Shown: positions 22,801 through 29,289 of the stretch, piece after piece
Layout: each line of letters starts with the position of its first letter
How positions within the stretch are numbered: the stretch's first letter is position 1
Assembly: GCF_905163445.1 (NCBI RefSeq)
Contig: NC_053182.1
Location: 19,861,501-19,925,500 of the forward strand
DNA length: 64,000 nt
Reading direction: 5' to 3'
DNA from: Pararge aegeria
Lineage: Eukaryota > Arthropoda > Insecta > Lepidoptera > Nymphalidae
The notes under the pieces: model-generated
Told to the model about the DNA's origin: nothing
Seen by the model: only the letters and a program-made list of their open reading frames with translations
The model's database searches: none
Translations under genes and position numbers: made by a program

Positions 22801-24233
22801 AAGATGACTGATGAATATTTTTATGAATGATATACATAAATACTTAGAATATAAATATAAACACCCAGACACTGAAAAACATTCATGCTCGTAACACAAA
22901 CATTTTCCAGTAGTGGGAATCGAACCCACAGTCTTGGGCTCAGAAAGCAGGGTTGCTGCAAACTGTGCCAATCGGCCGTCAAATAAAAAAGTATAATTTG
23001 ATTTAAACCAGTTATACACCCAAAGCAATTAGTTGAATTTTTCAAATACCTATTCAAAAACTAAGATGGCAGACCAATTTTTATTATGCACCACACAATA
23101 TGTGAGAAAAATAAAAGGATATATTGAGATGATGAAAACATTGTTCTAAATTTTTTTTTAATTGGTTTTTTTTTTTTGTTATGCATTGCTTTTTGATGCA
23201 GTTCATTTATGTGCCATAAATGTGTAGAAATATTCATATATCATATACCCAGTAGTTTATTTGCCAGCAGGCAACTCCAACATTTTATATAATGCACAAA
23301 TCTCTTTAAACCTGCATACAAGGCTCTCAAGTTTTATAGACTCTAAAGGTATTTGGGCTTATAGCTCCAAATACTTTCATTACCATTGCCAACAATAAAT
23401 AATCAATTTGATAGGAATCTATAAAGAAAATGCCTCTTGGTTCTTAAGAGTATCAATTAGAAGGATGTAAATTGTAATTGTGTGTGTAGAAATAAAGTGT
23501 AGAAATGACAAAATATACAGTATTAGTAATAACTAAAAGTCTAGCTTTTAAAGCTTTCATGGGGCCATTTTTCTAATGGAAGCTTCATGAAAAAAATTAT
23601 CCTAATTTTCGAGAAAACCATTAATAATAAAATTTATCTAATTTTATCAGTGCACACAACAGCAGGATGCCATAAATTTATACTGAAAAGTAAAGAACAC
23701 TTATATTTGTTTTCCATCTGGGTAATATATACATGTTTGGCTAATAGACTGTGGTAAAACACTTCTGAAACAGCTACTAGATAGGGCCTCTAAATGAACC
23801 AATGATATTGCAAGGGAGCAGCAAACAATTCAATACAACTTGATTCTCGCAATAGCCTTAGGTATGACAGACACCTATCCTCTATTGGCATAACTACTAT
23901 AAACTATAGCTGATTTAACAGTACTAGTGCCGATATAATTACAAAACATTAGGAAAACAATGCATCTTACTCCAAAAGAGCCTTGAAAGCATCTATCTGT
24001 ACATCAACAATAGGTATCGGTTCATTCCGTTCCGCCATTCCACCGTAAAACATAGCTTCGAATACTGGCGAGGCCATGGCGAGGATTAGCTTATGACCTG
24101 CTAACACCACTTGGTTAGGTTCTGTGCCCACCAAAAAGTTGCAGTCAGACCATTGGCCAGTTTGTAACAGGTAAGCACCTCTTTGCTTCAGCTCTGTGCA
24201 TTCCAGTTGCCAATCTGTAGGTGTAGCTGCCAT
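7724..24233 (-). CDS. BTB-BACK-PHR domain protein (BTBD1/2/3/6 type), complete, 10 exons
   Basis: Exons are 24233-23971, 22036-21832, 21559-21423, 20206-20095, 18224-18104, 15995-15763, 14094-13980, 11133-10937, 9044-8853 and 7885-7724. They sum to 1,737 nt (578 residues plus stop) with every junction in phase. The BTB domain (about residues 22-130; WSDCNFLVG, GHKLILAMASPVFEAMFYG) is followed by BACK (CELCYGAKKYMLPHL, IRFLTLSPQQFAAGP) and a C-terminal PHR domain (about 397-575; VTFMVDKNICLLGVQVPTQ, RPVYIQRNK, VFFNFG). Proteins of this family act as Cullin-3 substrate adaptors; that role is inferred. Roughly 60 extra Ser/Pro/Glu-rich residues (exons 4-5) split the BACK domain. An ATTAAA at 7688-7683 may be the poly-A signal. 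Which of the vertebrate BTBD1/2/3/6 genes it corresponds to is not resolved. Confidence 0.93.
7951..8115 (-). repeat. LINE-A 3' fragment
   Basis: Minus-strand 3' UTR of LINE-A with the words CCAGGGCGCGTTTGGAACC and TTTGTTGTGGGCTCTTC. A short plus-strand piece of the same family follows at about 8240-8310. Both lie in BTB intron 9. Confidence 0.7.
8311..8846 (-). other. BTB intron 9, unique part
   Basis: No coding signal or recognisable repeat was seen in this AT-rich part of the intron. Confidence 0.5.
8853..9044 (-). CDS. BTB gene exon 9 (PHR domain)
   Basis: This exon is 192 nt and encodes 64 residues, VPTQAPSLENG to NRPVYIQRNK. Phases are 0-0, with a TCCCCAG acceptor and a GTACCG donor. 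Nearly all third positions are G or C. Confidence 0.93.
9045..9732 (-). other. BTB intron 8, proximal part
   Basis: The first 290 bp next to exon 9 are relatively GC-rich and remain open in several frames, but they carry no domain motif. The remainder is AT-rich with poly-A and poly-T runs. I see no second exon. Confidence 0.5.
9733..9995 (+). repeat. SINE-A, full length
   Basis: The tRNA-like head GGCCGACTGGCGCAGTAGGC and B box GGGTTCGATTCCC are followed by the family body (AGTGTCTGGGTGTTT, TTTGGGGCTAGATGGCGATG) and an ATTT-repeat tail. Copies occur at 16.1, 19.5, 22.7, 36.0, 42.6, 45.5 and 62.4 kb. Confidence 0.85.
10535..10925 (+). repeat. LINE-B 3' end with remnant of reverse transcriptase C-terminus
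   Basis: The frame reads SFVGLSIRFYNMIPKEILD through LLQRGYYTFDEFLNDKVEW, the typical C-terminal tail of jockey/CR1-like reverse transcriptases. A 3' UTR follows, ending in CTACTTGAAATAAATGAA. It stops 5-6 bp short of the exon 8 donor of the BTB gene. A second copy is at 18440-18725. Confidence 0.8.
10937..11133 (-). CDS. BTB gene exon 8 (start of PHR)
   Basis: This exon is 197 nt after CTTGCAG. It encodes VRLPSSIHNPVSGVGVLEHM to VTFMVDKNICLLGVQ. The ITFxVDKxIxLLGV type segment is the first strand pair of a PHR domain. The donor GTCAAT is weak, and the 3' end of a LINE-B copy lies 5-6 bp into the intron. Confidence 0.92.
11160..12288 (-). other. BTB intron 7, AT-rich part
   Basis: No exon was found. 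A short segment at 11240-11300 (AGCTGACCCGCGCAGTGGCG) looks like a decayed repeat end. The rest is unassigned. Confidence 0.45.
12297..12408 (+). mobile_element. hAT-type MITE, family 2 (copy 2)
   Basis: The 112-bp element starts CAGCGGCGTGCACTGGG and ends GGTTCCACTG. The 8-bp duplication CCGGGAAT is exact on both sides (12289-12296 and 12409-12416). Confidence 0.88.
12789..12866 (+). tRNA. tRNA-like gene or pseudogene with degenerate anticodon arm
   Basis: The 78-nt segment has a perfect 7-bp acceptor stem (GGCTCGT with ACGAGCC), a D arm (GCTTAGCGGTTAGAGC), and a T arm GGGGG-TTCAAAT-CCCTC that doubles as a B box. A run of eight or more T follows at once, as in Pol III termination. The middle 28 nt do not fold into a normal 5-bp anticodon stem, so no amino acid can be assigned. 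It may be a pseudogene or a lone SINE head. Confidence 0.5.
13128..13372 (-). repeat. SINE-C copy
   Basis: The reverse complement of the family body is complete (AGTTAGCCCTTGACTGC, GTAAGTGATGATGCCG, CGACATCGCACCGGAAC). The tRNA-like head is decayed. Confidence 0.75.
13695..13972 (+). repeat. LINE-A 3' end abutting a splice donor
   Basis: The family 3' UTR (AAGCTTGGGTGTGAATTGC, GCCTGTGATAGGACTACG) ends in a GAATTTGAATTTGAATTT tail. The tail reaches to within 1-2 bp of the BTB exon 7 donor at 13979-13974. The element is antisense to the gene. Confidence 0.8.
13980..14094 (-). CDS. BTB gene exon 7 (linker between BACK and PHR)
   Basis: This exon is 115 nt between TCTGCAG and GTGAGC. It encodes 38 residues starting MPTFTVDTPSPVTVDQ and ending PRPTRQE, with one base left. 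The donor abuts the tail of a LINE-A copy. Confidence 0.88.
14185..14470. repeat. LINE-C 3' ends in inverted arrangement
   Basis: Three pieces of one LINE 3' end alternate in direction: minus (about 14185-14262, TTTATTGTACACCACAT), plus (about 14262-14400, GATCGCTACTTAGCGATAAG to GTGGTGTACAAATAAAG) and minus again (about 14415-14470, GGCGGCCTTATCGCTA). Another minus copy is at 43973-44110. Confidence 0.65.
14487..14650 (+). repeat. SINE-C, partial
   Basis: The decayed head TCTGGCGCAATGG is followed by the family body GACGTGCCGCTAAGCGATTT and CGATGTCGCGTAGAAACC. Confidence 0.65.
14865..15200 (+). repeat. LINE-A 3' end
   Basis: The copy starts in the last codons of the element's reading frame (CGTAAGCTTATAGAAAAATT) and runs through the 3' UTR to a GAATTTGAATTTTGAATTT tail. 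Confidence 0.75.
15213..15674 (+). mobile_element. Non-autonomous Helitron-like element
   Basis: It begins A|TCCCTACTAATATTATAA and ends GGGCAACAGCTAG|T. This fits Helitron rules (5' TC, 3' CTAG, insertion between A and T, no target duplication). GACGAAGTC near the 3' end can form a short hairpin. The 462-bp copy has no coding capacity. Confidence 0.8.
15763..15995 (-). CDS. BTB gene exon 6 (second half of BACK)
   Basis: This exon is 233 nt between GTCCACAG and GTGAGT. It encodes RKAVEKIRFLTLSPQQFAAG, LLSESEAFAVL and VAMPEGFSMC. The IRFxTLSPxxFAxGP motif is characteristic of BTB-BACK-PHR proteins. Confidence 0.93.
16036..16530 (+). repeat. SINE-B interrupted by SINE-A
   Basis: SINE-B runs from its head (GCTGTCATAGCCCAGTTGG, B box AGAGTTCGAGCCC) to about 16114. 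It resumes at about 16386 (TTATGTGCGTTTTTTGCG, CATCGTGAGGAAACATGC) to 16530. Confidence 0.75.
16115..16385 (-). repeat. SINE-A inserted in SINE-B
   Basis: A full-length reverse copy: AT-rich tail, CATCGCCGTCTAGCCCC, GGGAATCGAACCCACGG, and the head GCGCCAATCGGCC. It splits the SINE-B copy around it, so SINE-B is the older insertion. Confidence 0.8.
16531..17584 (-). other. BTB intron 5, AT-rich part
   Basis: No exon or known repeat was identified. The segment 16981-17045 (CTATATATATCCATG and a mirrored GGATATATCTATAT) is an imperfect AT-rich inverted repeat. Confidence 0.45.
17585..18088 (+). repeat. Repeat E with LINE-B fragment inside
   Basis: Matches to the 1140-1490 repeat flank a minus-strand LINE-B tail at about 17783-17900 (CATTTATTTCAAGTAGGCC, AGCAGTTGCTCTTTTCC). 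Confidence 0.6.
18104..18224 (-). CDS. BTB gene exon 5 (disordered insert, second half)
   Basis: This exon is 121 nt between a GTCCGCAG acceptor and GTAACT. It encodes 40 residues rich in Ser, Glu, Pro and Thr (VVNVESSAESSPEAV, TTTPSEPAKKPAS). It leaves one base, which joins AT of exon 6 to make Asp. Confidence 0.88.
18302..18900 (-). repeat. LINE-A 3' end split by LINE-B
   Basis: LINE-A (minus) occupies about 18302-18440 and 18732-18900. The gap holds a plus-strand LINE-B 3' end (18440-18725, TTACAGCGAGGTTATTATAC to TACTTGAAATAAATGAA). The junction falls inside the AAACGCG|CCCTGGTC region of LINE-A, so LINE-B is younger. Confidence 0.75.
19018..19270 (-). repeat. LINE-D remnant: reverse transcriptase C-terminus
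   Basis: The frame reads FLIRTARIWNALPASIFPG followed by TFKSKVNRHLLG. The motif RTAxxWNALPAxxFPxxYxxxxFKxxVNRxL closes many jockey/CR1-type reverse transcriptases. Copies are at 32.4, 44.8 and 61.6 kb. Confidence 0.75.
19415..19512 (+). repeat. SINE-C fragment
   Basis: The body of SINE-C (GACGTGCCGCTAAGCGATTT) ends where a SINE-A head begins, so SINE-A inserted into it. Confidence 0.6.
19513..20093 (+). repeat. SINE-A split by a Helitron; tail provides a splice donor
   Basis: The SINE-A head (GGCCGATTGGCGCAGTGGGC) runs to 19667, is interrupted by a Helitron, and resumes at 19963 to finish with GTCGTAGTATATTTATT and a short AT-rich tail. On the minus strand that tail is the GTAAATAAAT donor of BTB exon 4. 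Confidence 0.8.
19668..19962 (+). mobile_element. Non-autonomous Helitron-like element inside SINE-A
   Basis: The 295-bp copy begins A|TCCCTACTAAAATTATAA and ends GCAACAGCTAG|T, with intact SINE-A sequence on both sides. Ends and A/T target match the copy at 15213. Confidence 0.85.
20095..20206 (-). CDS. BTB gene exon 4 (disordered insert, first half)
   Basis: This exon is 112 nt between ATTTTCCACAG and GTAAAT. It encodes YANTLERRASLLPNTDD and a Ser/Pro/Lys-rich tail. Exon 3 leaves AG; the first base here makes AGA (Arg), giving AAVRYA, and the exon ends in phase 0 exactly as exon 5 needs. The donor lies inside the tail of a SINE-A copy. Confidence 0.88.
20285..20592 (-). repeat. SINE-B, near full length
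   Basis: The reverse complement shows the tail side (GGCCCACTACAGGGCACCGG), CAACGCTGGCCCAGTGCGG, and the head GGGATTCAAACTCAGCACC. It lies just upstream of BTB exon 4. Confidence 0.75.
20600..21416 (-). other. BTB intron 3, remaining part
   Basis: AT-rich and without a supported exon. The stretch near 20640-20700 (GAGTTAATGAAAAGACGGACAGAG) is a decayed dispersed repeat also seen near 12.0 and 61.4 kb. Confidence 0.45.
21423..21559 (-). CDS. BTB gene exon 3 (BACK domain)
   Basis: This exon is 137 nt and encodes IISMNTKEVL to ELDLFEAAV, with two bases left over before GTGAGA. The LDLFEA segment is the BACK helix that normally leads directly into the IRF motif, but here exons 4 and 5 intervene. 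Confidence 0.9.
21832..22036 (-). CDS. BTB gene exon 2 (end of BTB, start of BACK)
   Basis: This exon is 205 nt after a TTTTCAG acceptor. One base completes the Glu codon, followed by YIYTGNINISSFDKACEL, the usual end of a BTB fold. The donor after CAG is GTCATT, weaker than consensus. Confidence 0.92.
22109..22680 (+). pseudogene. LINE-A 3' end with the last ~100 codons of reverse transcriptase
   Basis: The frame to the stop at 22420 encodes LHKIHNSNKGNCIQFYNKLP, then a lysine-rich tail with EKSYYSIKNYVNDKKAW. This is the thumb-side C-terminus of a non-LTR reverse transcriptase, not a host protein. The 3' UTR continues to TTTTTGACTGTGACTTTGA. The element is 5'-truncated and lies antisense in BTB intron 1. 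Confidence 0.8.
22722..22985 (-). repeat. SINE-A, full length
   Basis: The AT-rich tail is followed by GACATTGCCATCCAGCCCC, the B box (GGGAATCGAACCCACAG) and the head GTGCCAATCGGCCGTC. Confidence 0.8.
22990..23964 (-). other. BTB intron 1, unique part
   Basis: AT-rich sequence without exon-like stretches or recognisable repeats next to the exon 1 donor. Confidence 0.5.
23971..24233 (-). CDS. BTB gene exon 1 (BTB domain, first part)
   Basis: This exon is 263 nt and encodes residues 1-87 plus two bases of codon 88. The start context is AAAATGGCA. It ends at FKALL(E) before a GTAAGA donor. It holds most of the BTB fold, including the HKLILA and SPVFEAMF segments. Confidence 0.93.
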
Positions 24234-24709
24234 TTTGCTTCAAAATGTAAGTGAATTCAGCCAAAAAAAATTACTCGTTCAAGGAACTTCAAGAATATTT
24301 TGATACACTTCACGGTTCACATGAAAACCAAACCATTTATTTATTTTCCCTGAAAAATTGACAAATGTCACACACAATGACATTGATTGAAAAGTCAAAC
24401 TTCACAGTTACACAGTTTAAAAATGGTCGGAAATCGAAATTCGGAGTTCGACCATCAAAACTGGCTTTCATTTAAATCAGCACTTTGAATTATAAAAATA
24501 TTTCACCATAATTGTAAAGGCAAAAATTTATAATTAACCTTTGTGATGTAATTAATTCGTTTAAGAATCAATAAAACGAAACGTCAAGCTAATTTATGTC
24601 AAGTTATATGACATTTGTCAAAATAAATTGCGAAAAGAATTTGCGCGATGCAATGTAGTTATGTCAGACTTTAGTAATTAAAACGAATTAATTTAATAAT
24701 ATCCGCAAA
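24234..24709. promoter_or_regulatory. Shared promoter region between the BTB gene and Ocrl
   Basis: Only 476 bp separate the two divergent start codons, and no repeat intrudes. The 13-mer TTGACAAATGTCA at 24358-24370 recurs as its exact reverse complement at 24609-24621, one copy nearer each gene. A further ACAATGACATTG lies at 24375-24386. No TATA box was assigned. Transcription starts are not visible from sequence alone. Confidence 0.65.
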
Positions 24710-27274
24710 ATGAATCATGAAGAGATAAAACTAGTGGTACAGGAAAAGTTTCTGTCGAGTGAGAGAGTTACGGCGTTCCTATGTGACGCCAAAGTGCTCC
24801 ACCCAGACTGGGTCAAGAAGGACAGGCTCTTAGCGATTGTGGAGTATGGAGATGAGAAAGCTGTTTTTTGTTTATTTACATCGTGCTACCCACCGAAGTC
24901 CTTCACCGACTTATCCATAGAAATAGTACTGCCAATTGACAATAGTTTTAAATGCGAAATCGACAACAAACCATCTGATCCCGAAGCAATTTTGTACCTG
25001 AATTTACAATCTCGTAGTAATAAATTTAAATTTGAAATTCAAATGACTACTCGGGTGGACAATTTTGTAGATGATTTGTTCAGGGGAATTGAGGCTGTAA
25101 ACAAATTAGAAATGCAACCTGAGTTTCTATGGCTTAAGAAATACAATGGGAAAAGCGAAGATGATATTATAGTTCAAAGCCTGGTAGTTCCTAGAAGTGA
25201 GGTGACACACAACCAAAACTCAGCCCCTGTGGCAATAAGAGAGAGTCTAATTAAGCGTAAGATGTGTGACAAAGAGTATGACTACACATTTACAAAGAAA
25301 TTTACAGTATTCTGTGGCACATGGAATGTCAATGATAAATCACCTATGATTCCTCTCAAGGACTGGTTGTGTGTGGACAAAGAACCCCCTGATATATATG
25401 CAGTTGGTTTCCAAGAGCTGGACTTATCGAAGGAAACATTTCTGTTTGACCAGACTTTTAGAGAAGAAGAGTGGTACAATGCTGTTGTCCATTATGTGGA
25501 TAAAAGGGCAAAGTATGTTAAAATAGAGAGAGTACGATTGGTGGGCATGATGCTTATTATTCTTATTAAGGAAAAGCATTATTCTCATGTACGAAATATT
25601 ATCTGTGATACAGTTGGAACTGGAATAATGGGGAAGATGGGCAACAAAGGTGGGGTATCGATAAGGTTTGACTTGCACAACACTTCCATTTGCTTTGTCA
25701 ACTCTCATTTGGCTGCTCATGTTGAAGAGTATGAAAGGCGGAATCAGGATTTCAGAGATATTTGCAACAGAACAAGATTTGCGCAGCCAAATCAACAAGC
25801 CAAAGGCATTAAAGACCATGATCACATATATTGGATTGGTGATCTAAACTACCGAATAACTGAGTTGGATCCTCAGGGTGTTAAGAATTTAGTCAAGGAA
25901 AATAACTTTGCCCCTGTCCTGGAATGGGACCAGTTAAAACAACAGCATAAAAACAACAATGTATTTGCAGGTTATATTGAAGGTGAGATAAATTTCAAAC
26001 CAACTTATAAATATGATCCAGGCACGGATAACTGGGATTCAAGTGAGAAGAACCGTGCACCAGCCTGGTGTGATCGAATATTTTGGAAGGGAAATAACAT
26101 TATTCAGTTAGCATACAGAAGCCATCCATCATTGAATATAAGTGACCATAAACCGGTGTCTGCATCATTCATTTCTGAAATTAAAATAATTGATGACGAA
26201 AAATACAGGAAAGTGTATGAGGAAGTTATAAAACAATTGGATAAACTTGAAAATGAACTTATACCGCAAGTTAAGGTAGATGTTACAGAAATAGATTTTG
26301 GAACTGTTAGGTATTTGGAGTTGCAAGTAAGAACCATAACAATAAAAAACACTGGCAAGTTACCAGTGGAATTTGAATTTATAAAGAAACTTGATGAATC
26401 AAATTTCTGCAAAGACTGGCTCATAGTTGAACCTTACAAGAAATGTATATGTGCTGATGAATCATGCGAAATTCAACTTAAAGTGCTTATAAATAAGACT
26501 TCTGCTTGCAAGATGAATGCTGGAACTGACAAATTATACGATATTTTAGTCCTACACTTATATGGTGGTAAAGATATATTTATCACTGTTAATGGGTCAT
26601 ACCAAAGAAGCTGTTTTGGGTGTTCCATTGAAGTTCTTGTTAATTTAAATATGCCAATAAGGGAAGTACCTGTAGGAAAACTTATAGAGCTGGAAAGCAA
26701 GAGAGATCAGTATATTTCTAATCAGTCAACTTACTCTATACCAAAGGAGATATGGTTCTTGGTTGACCACATTTACCTACATGGGCTTAAAGAGCCAAAT
26801 TTGTTTGAGCAGCCTGGATTGCACTCTGAGGTATTGCAAATAAGAGATTGGTTGGACAGTGGGTCTATTGACCCAATTCCTGGAAGTATACATTCAGTAG
26901 CTGAGGCATTGCTACTCCTATTAGAGAGTACAGCTGATCCTATAATTCCTTATAATCTTCAATCAGTCTGCCTTCGAGCATCAGTTAATTATTTACAATG
27001 CAAACAAATAGTTATGGAGTTGCCAGAGTTTCGAAAGAATGTTTTTCTTTATTTATGTGAATTTTTGCAAGAAGCCTTGCAGCACAGTGCAGAAAATGGC
27101 TTAGATGCAAAAACATTATCAACACTTTTTGGAGCAATATTTTTAAGAGACAATCCTAATTTAATTCAAGAACCCCAGTCTCGAATAAATAAGCAAGTAA
27201 TCGACAAAAAGAAGGCCCAGTTTGTTTATCATTTTCTCATAAATGATCACAGTGACTTGATATTTTCAAGATAG
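24710..27274 (+). CDS. Ocrl: OCRL/INPP5B-type inositol polyphosphate 5-phosphatase
   Basis: One uninterrupted frame encodes 854 residues. OCRL removes the 5-phosphate from PI(4,5)P2 and PI(3,4,5)P3 on endosomal and Golgi membranes. Order: PH-like region (about 1-140), phosphatase (about 195-490), ASH domain (about 520-635), RhoGAP-like domain (about 645-850). Catalytic motifs are intact: GTWNVN (203-208), GFQELD with metal-binding Glu236, NKGGVS, NSHLAAH (331-337), WIGDLNYRI (375-383), PAWCDRI (451-457) and SDHKPV (478-483). The GAP region has LFEQPG (698-703) where an active RhoGAP carries its arginine finger, so it should be inactive, as known for OCRL. LIELE (658-662) fits a clathrin box. 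The C-terminus IFSR has no CAAX box. The start context is CAAAATGA. Lack of introns is notable. Confidence 0.97.
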   Translation: MNHEEIKLVVQEKFLSSERVTAFLCDAKVLHPDWVKKDRLLAIVEYGDEKAVFCLFTSCYPPKSFTDLSIEIVLPIDNSFKCEIDNKPSDPEAILYLNLQSRSNKFKFEIQMTTRVDNFVDDLFRGIEAVNKLEMQPEFLWLKKYNGKSEDDIIVQSLVVPRSEVTHNQNSAPVAIRESLIKRKMCDKEYDYTFTKKFTVFCGTWNVNDKSPMIPLKDWLCVDKEPPDIYAVGFQELDLSKETFLFDQTFREEEWYNAVVHYVDKRAKYVKIERVRLVGMMLIILIKEKHYSHVRNIICDTVGTGIMGKMGNKGGVSIRFDLHNTSICFVNSHLAAHVEEYERRNQDFRDICNRTRFAQPNQQAKGIKDHDHIYWIGDLNYRITELDPQGVKNLVKENNFAPVLEWDQLKQQHKNNNVFAGYIEGEINFKPTYKYDPGTDNWDSSEKNRAPAWCDRIFWKGNNIIQLAYRSHPSLNISDHKPVSASFISEIKIIDDEKYRKVYEEVIKQLDKLENELIPQVKVDVTEIDFGTVRYLELQVRTITIKNTGKLPVEFEFIKKLDESNFCKDWLIVEPYKKCICADESCEIQLKVLINKTSACKMNAGTDKLYDILVLHLYGGKDIFITVNGSYQRSCFGCSIEVLVNLNMPIREVPVGKLIELESKRDQYISNQSTYSIPKEIWFLVDHIYLHGLKEPNLFEQPGLHSEVLQIRDWLDSGSIDPIPGSIHSVAEALLLLLESTADPIIPYNLQSVCLRASVNYLQCKQIVMELPEFRKNVFLYLCEFLQEALQHSAENGLDAKTLSTLFGAIFLRDNPNLIQEPQSRINKQVIDKKKAQFVYHFLINDHSDLIFSR

Positions 27275-28646
27275 TCATTATTTTCTAAATATTGTCCTTT
27301 TTAAATTATTGAAATACTCAAAACATTCTCCCATAGTTAATTTTAGGCTTATTTATATTAATTTAAAACCATTACAATTTTAGATGTTGACAAAAAAATC
27401 TATTGTTATTTGTGTAAGACAAAGTAAATATAGTGGTGCTAATCAAGTTCTACACAAATCCTAACACAGCAAGACAGTGTAACCTAAGAAAAGGTTTTCT
27501 TTGTTTTGTACAATGTGAATTCTAGGATTTGTATACAACTGAATTGGTATCAACTTCATTACATTAGTAATTCTATAAGTTATAATTAAAAACATCACCT
27601 TAGTTATAAATTAATGGAATTAACAAACACTTAATATTGTATAATAATATATTCAATGAATTAATCAACGAAAACTTCTACTGAGCGGCCAAGAAACTAT
27701 AGTTGTAACATTAGCATTTTGTTGTATTTTTTATAAAAGTATAATAGAGTTTTTAGGTACATTTGGCTTTCTTATGTATAATTTTAACTTATTGTTATAT
27801 ATTTTTCTGTCTGTATTTTATGACATGCTTTAGAAAATTCCCTGAGAAGACTAATTATATATCTACCCTTTTATACAATTTATAAGTCTATATTTATCAA
27901 AGACACATACCTACCTATTTAAAAAAATAATTCATCATTTATAATGTCCTTCACCAGTTTGCTTTATGGAAAATCAGAATCGAGCATTCCACTGTAATTG
28001 CATTAAATGCATTCAAGATGAATAAAATAGTATGTAATCAAATTATTATGTAATTGGAATACTTAAATATGCATTTACTGATACTGGACTGGTATTTTAT
28101 ATATTACTGTATTGTAAAGTGCTACAATGTAAAGTGTAAGTTAGTCCAGAATCTTTGTTTGAAAAAGATTATTGGGGGCTTTGCTGATCAAGTCTTAATA
28201 TATTAATCATGTTTTCTTCAAACCTTTGATTTTGGACTTAACCATTCTTTTCATAGTATACAGATAATTATGTCACCGTAGTCTTACTTGTAATATTGGT
28301 GAGAAATAAGTGTTTTAATAATCGTCATTGTACTTGTTCTTCATCTGTAGTTGTTTTATATTAGGTACGCCTATTTACCAAATAAATGTTTAACATTAAA
28401 AAGGTTTACAATTCATATTATTGATAATAATTTATTAAACATTGAAAGAAATTCCTTTCGGTTTTATTAACAATCTTCAACCTAACAACAAATCTTTTGT
28501 GTTGAAAAAGCCAAGTAAAATATCTTACGATACACAGAAGTATCGTAACGAAGCATGCCTATAAGGTCAAGATTCAAGTCTTAGCCTGAAAACACAGAAT
28601 TCTGCTGTGGGATCGCAGCGCCACCTATGCATGCTAATTATTATAC
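27275..28646 (+). other. Presumed Ocrl 3' UTR and downstream DNA
   Basis: AT-rich and free of recognised repeats. Candidate poly-A signals AATAAA occur at 28021-28026 and 28381-28386. Which one is used cannot be told from sequence. Confidence 0.4.
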
Positions 28647-28654
28647 CACTGATC

Positions 28655-29098
28655 TATGGAGGGTAGAGGTAAGGAGAGTCATCTGTGTATATGAAAAAGT
28701 GTCGTCAAAATGTATTAAATTAGGCGCCACATTTGCATCAGGGTAACTCTTAAAAGAAGCGCCAAATATAAATACCGTACTATTTACTGTTTACGAAATA
28801 AAATCACTCTAAACGCACGTTTGGTTATAATAAATCTGTAAGGTTATATTTACCACAATATTTTGTACAACGTAAGTTGGTGAAATTCTCAATAATTAAC
28901 TACTTTAGTCGATAATGACATTAAATATTTTAACTCGGCATACTTCAATTCATCTACGATTGCTACATTCATACCATACCCTGTGCATCCACCAGCGCCA
29001 TTGTGGAGGATTTTTGAACTGTTATTTAGCGCAACAACTGGACACTTTTTCAACTTTTCTCCCATATAAGATGACTCTCCTTACCTCTACCCTCCATA
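28655..29098 (-). mobile_element. hAT-type MITE, family 1 (copy 2)
   Basis: The 444-bp element has TATGGAGGGTAGAGG inverted ends and an exact 8-bp duplication CACTGATC at 28647-28654 and 29099-29106. It is the inverted counterpart of the copy at 4915. The middle differs between copies, with replaced segments near the centre. Confidence 0.9.
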
Positions 29099-29289
29099 CA
29101 CTGATCAATGAAACCGTCCATAGATCTAAAAAATAAATAAATAAGTCCAGCAGTTCAGGGACACGCACTACAAATTATTTATATGCAAAATTAATGCGAT
29201 TTTAGGTATCTACTTTTATTTTAGATATTGATTATCATCGCATCTCCGAACTGAAAAAGTTAATGCTTATTTTAACGTTGTCGCTTAAA

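Noticed and set aside
25424..26700. Antisense frames within Ocrl
   Set aside because: They overlap a strongly conserved coding region on the other strand and have no domains of their own.
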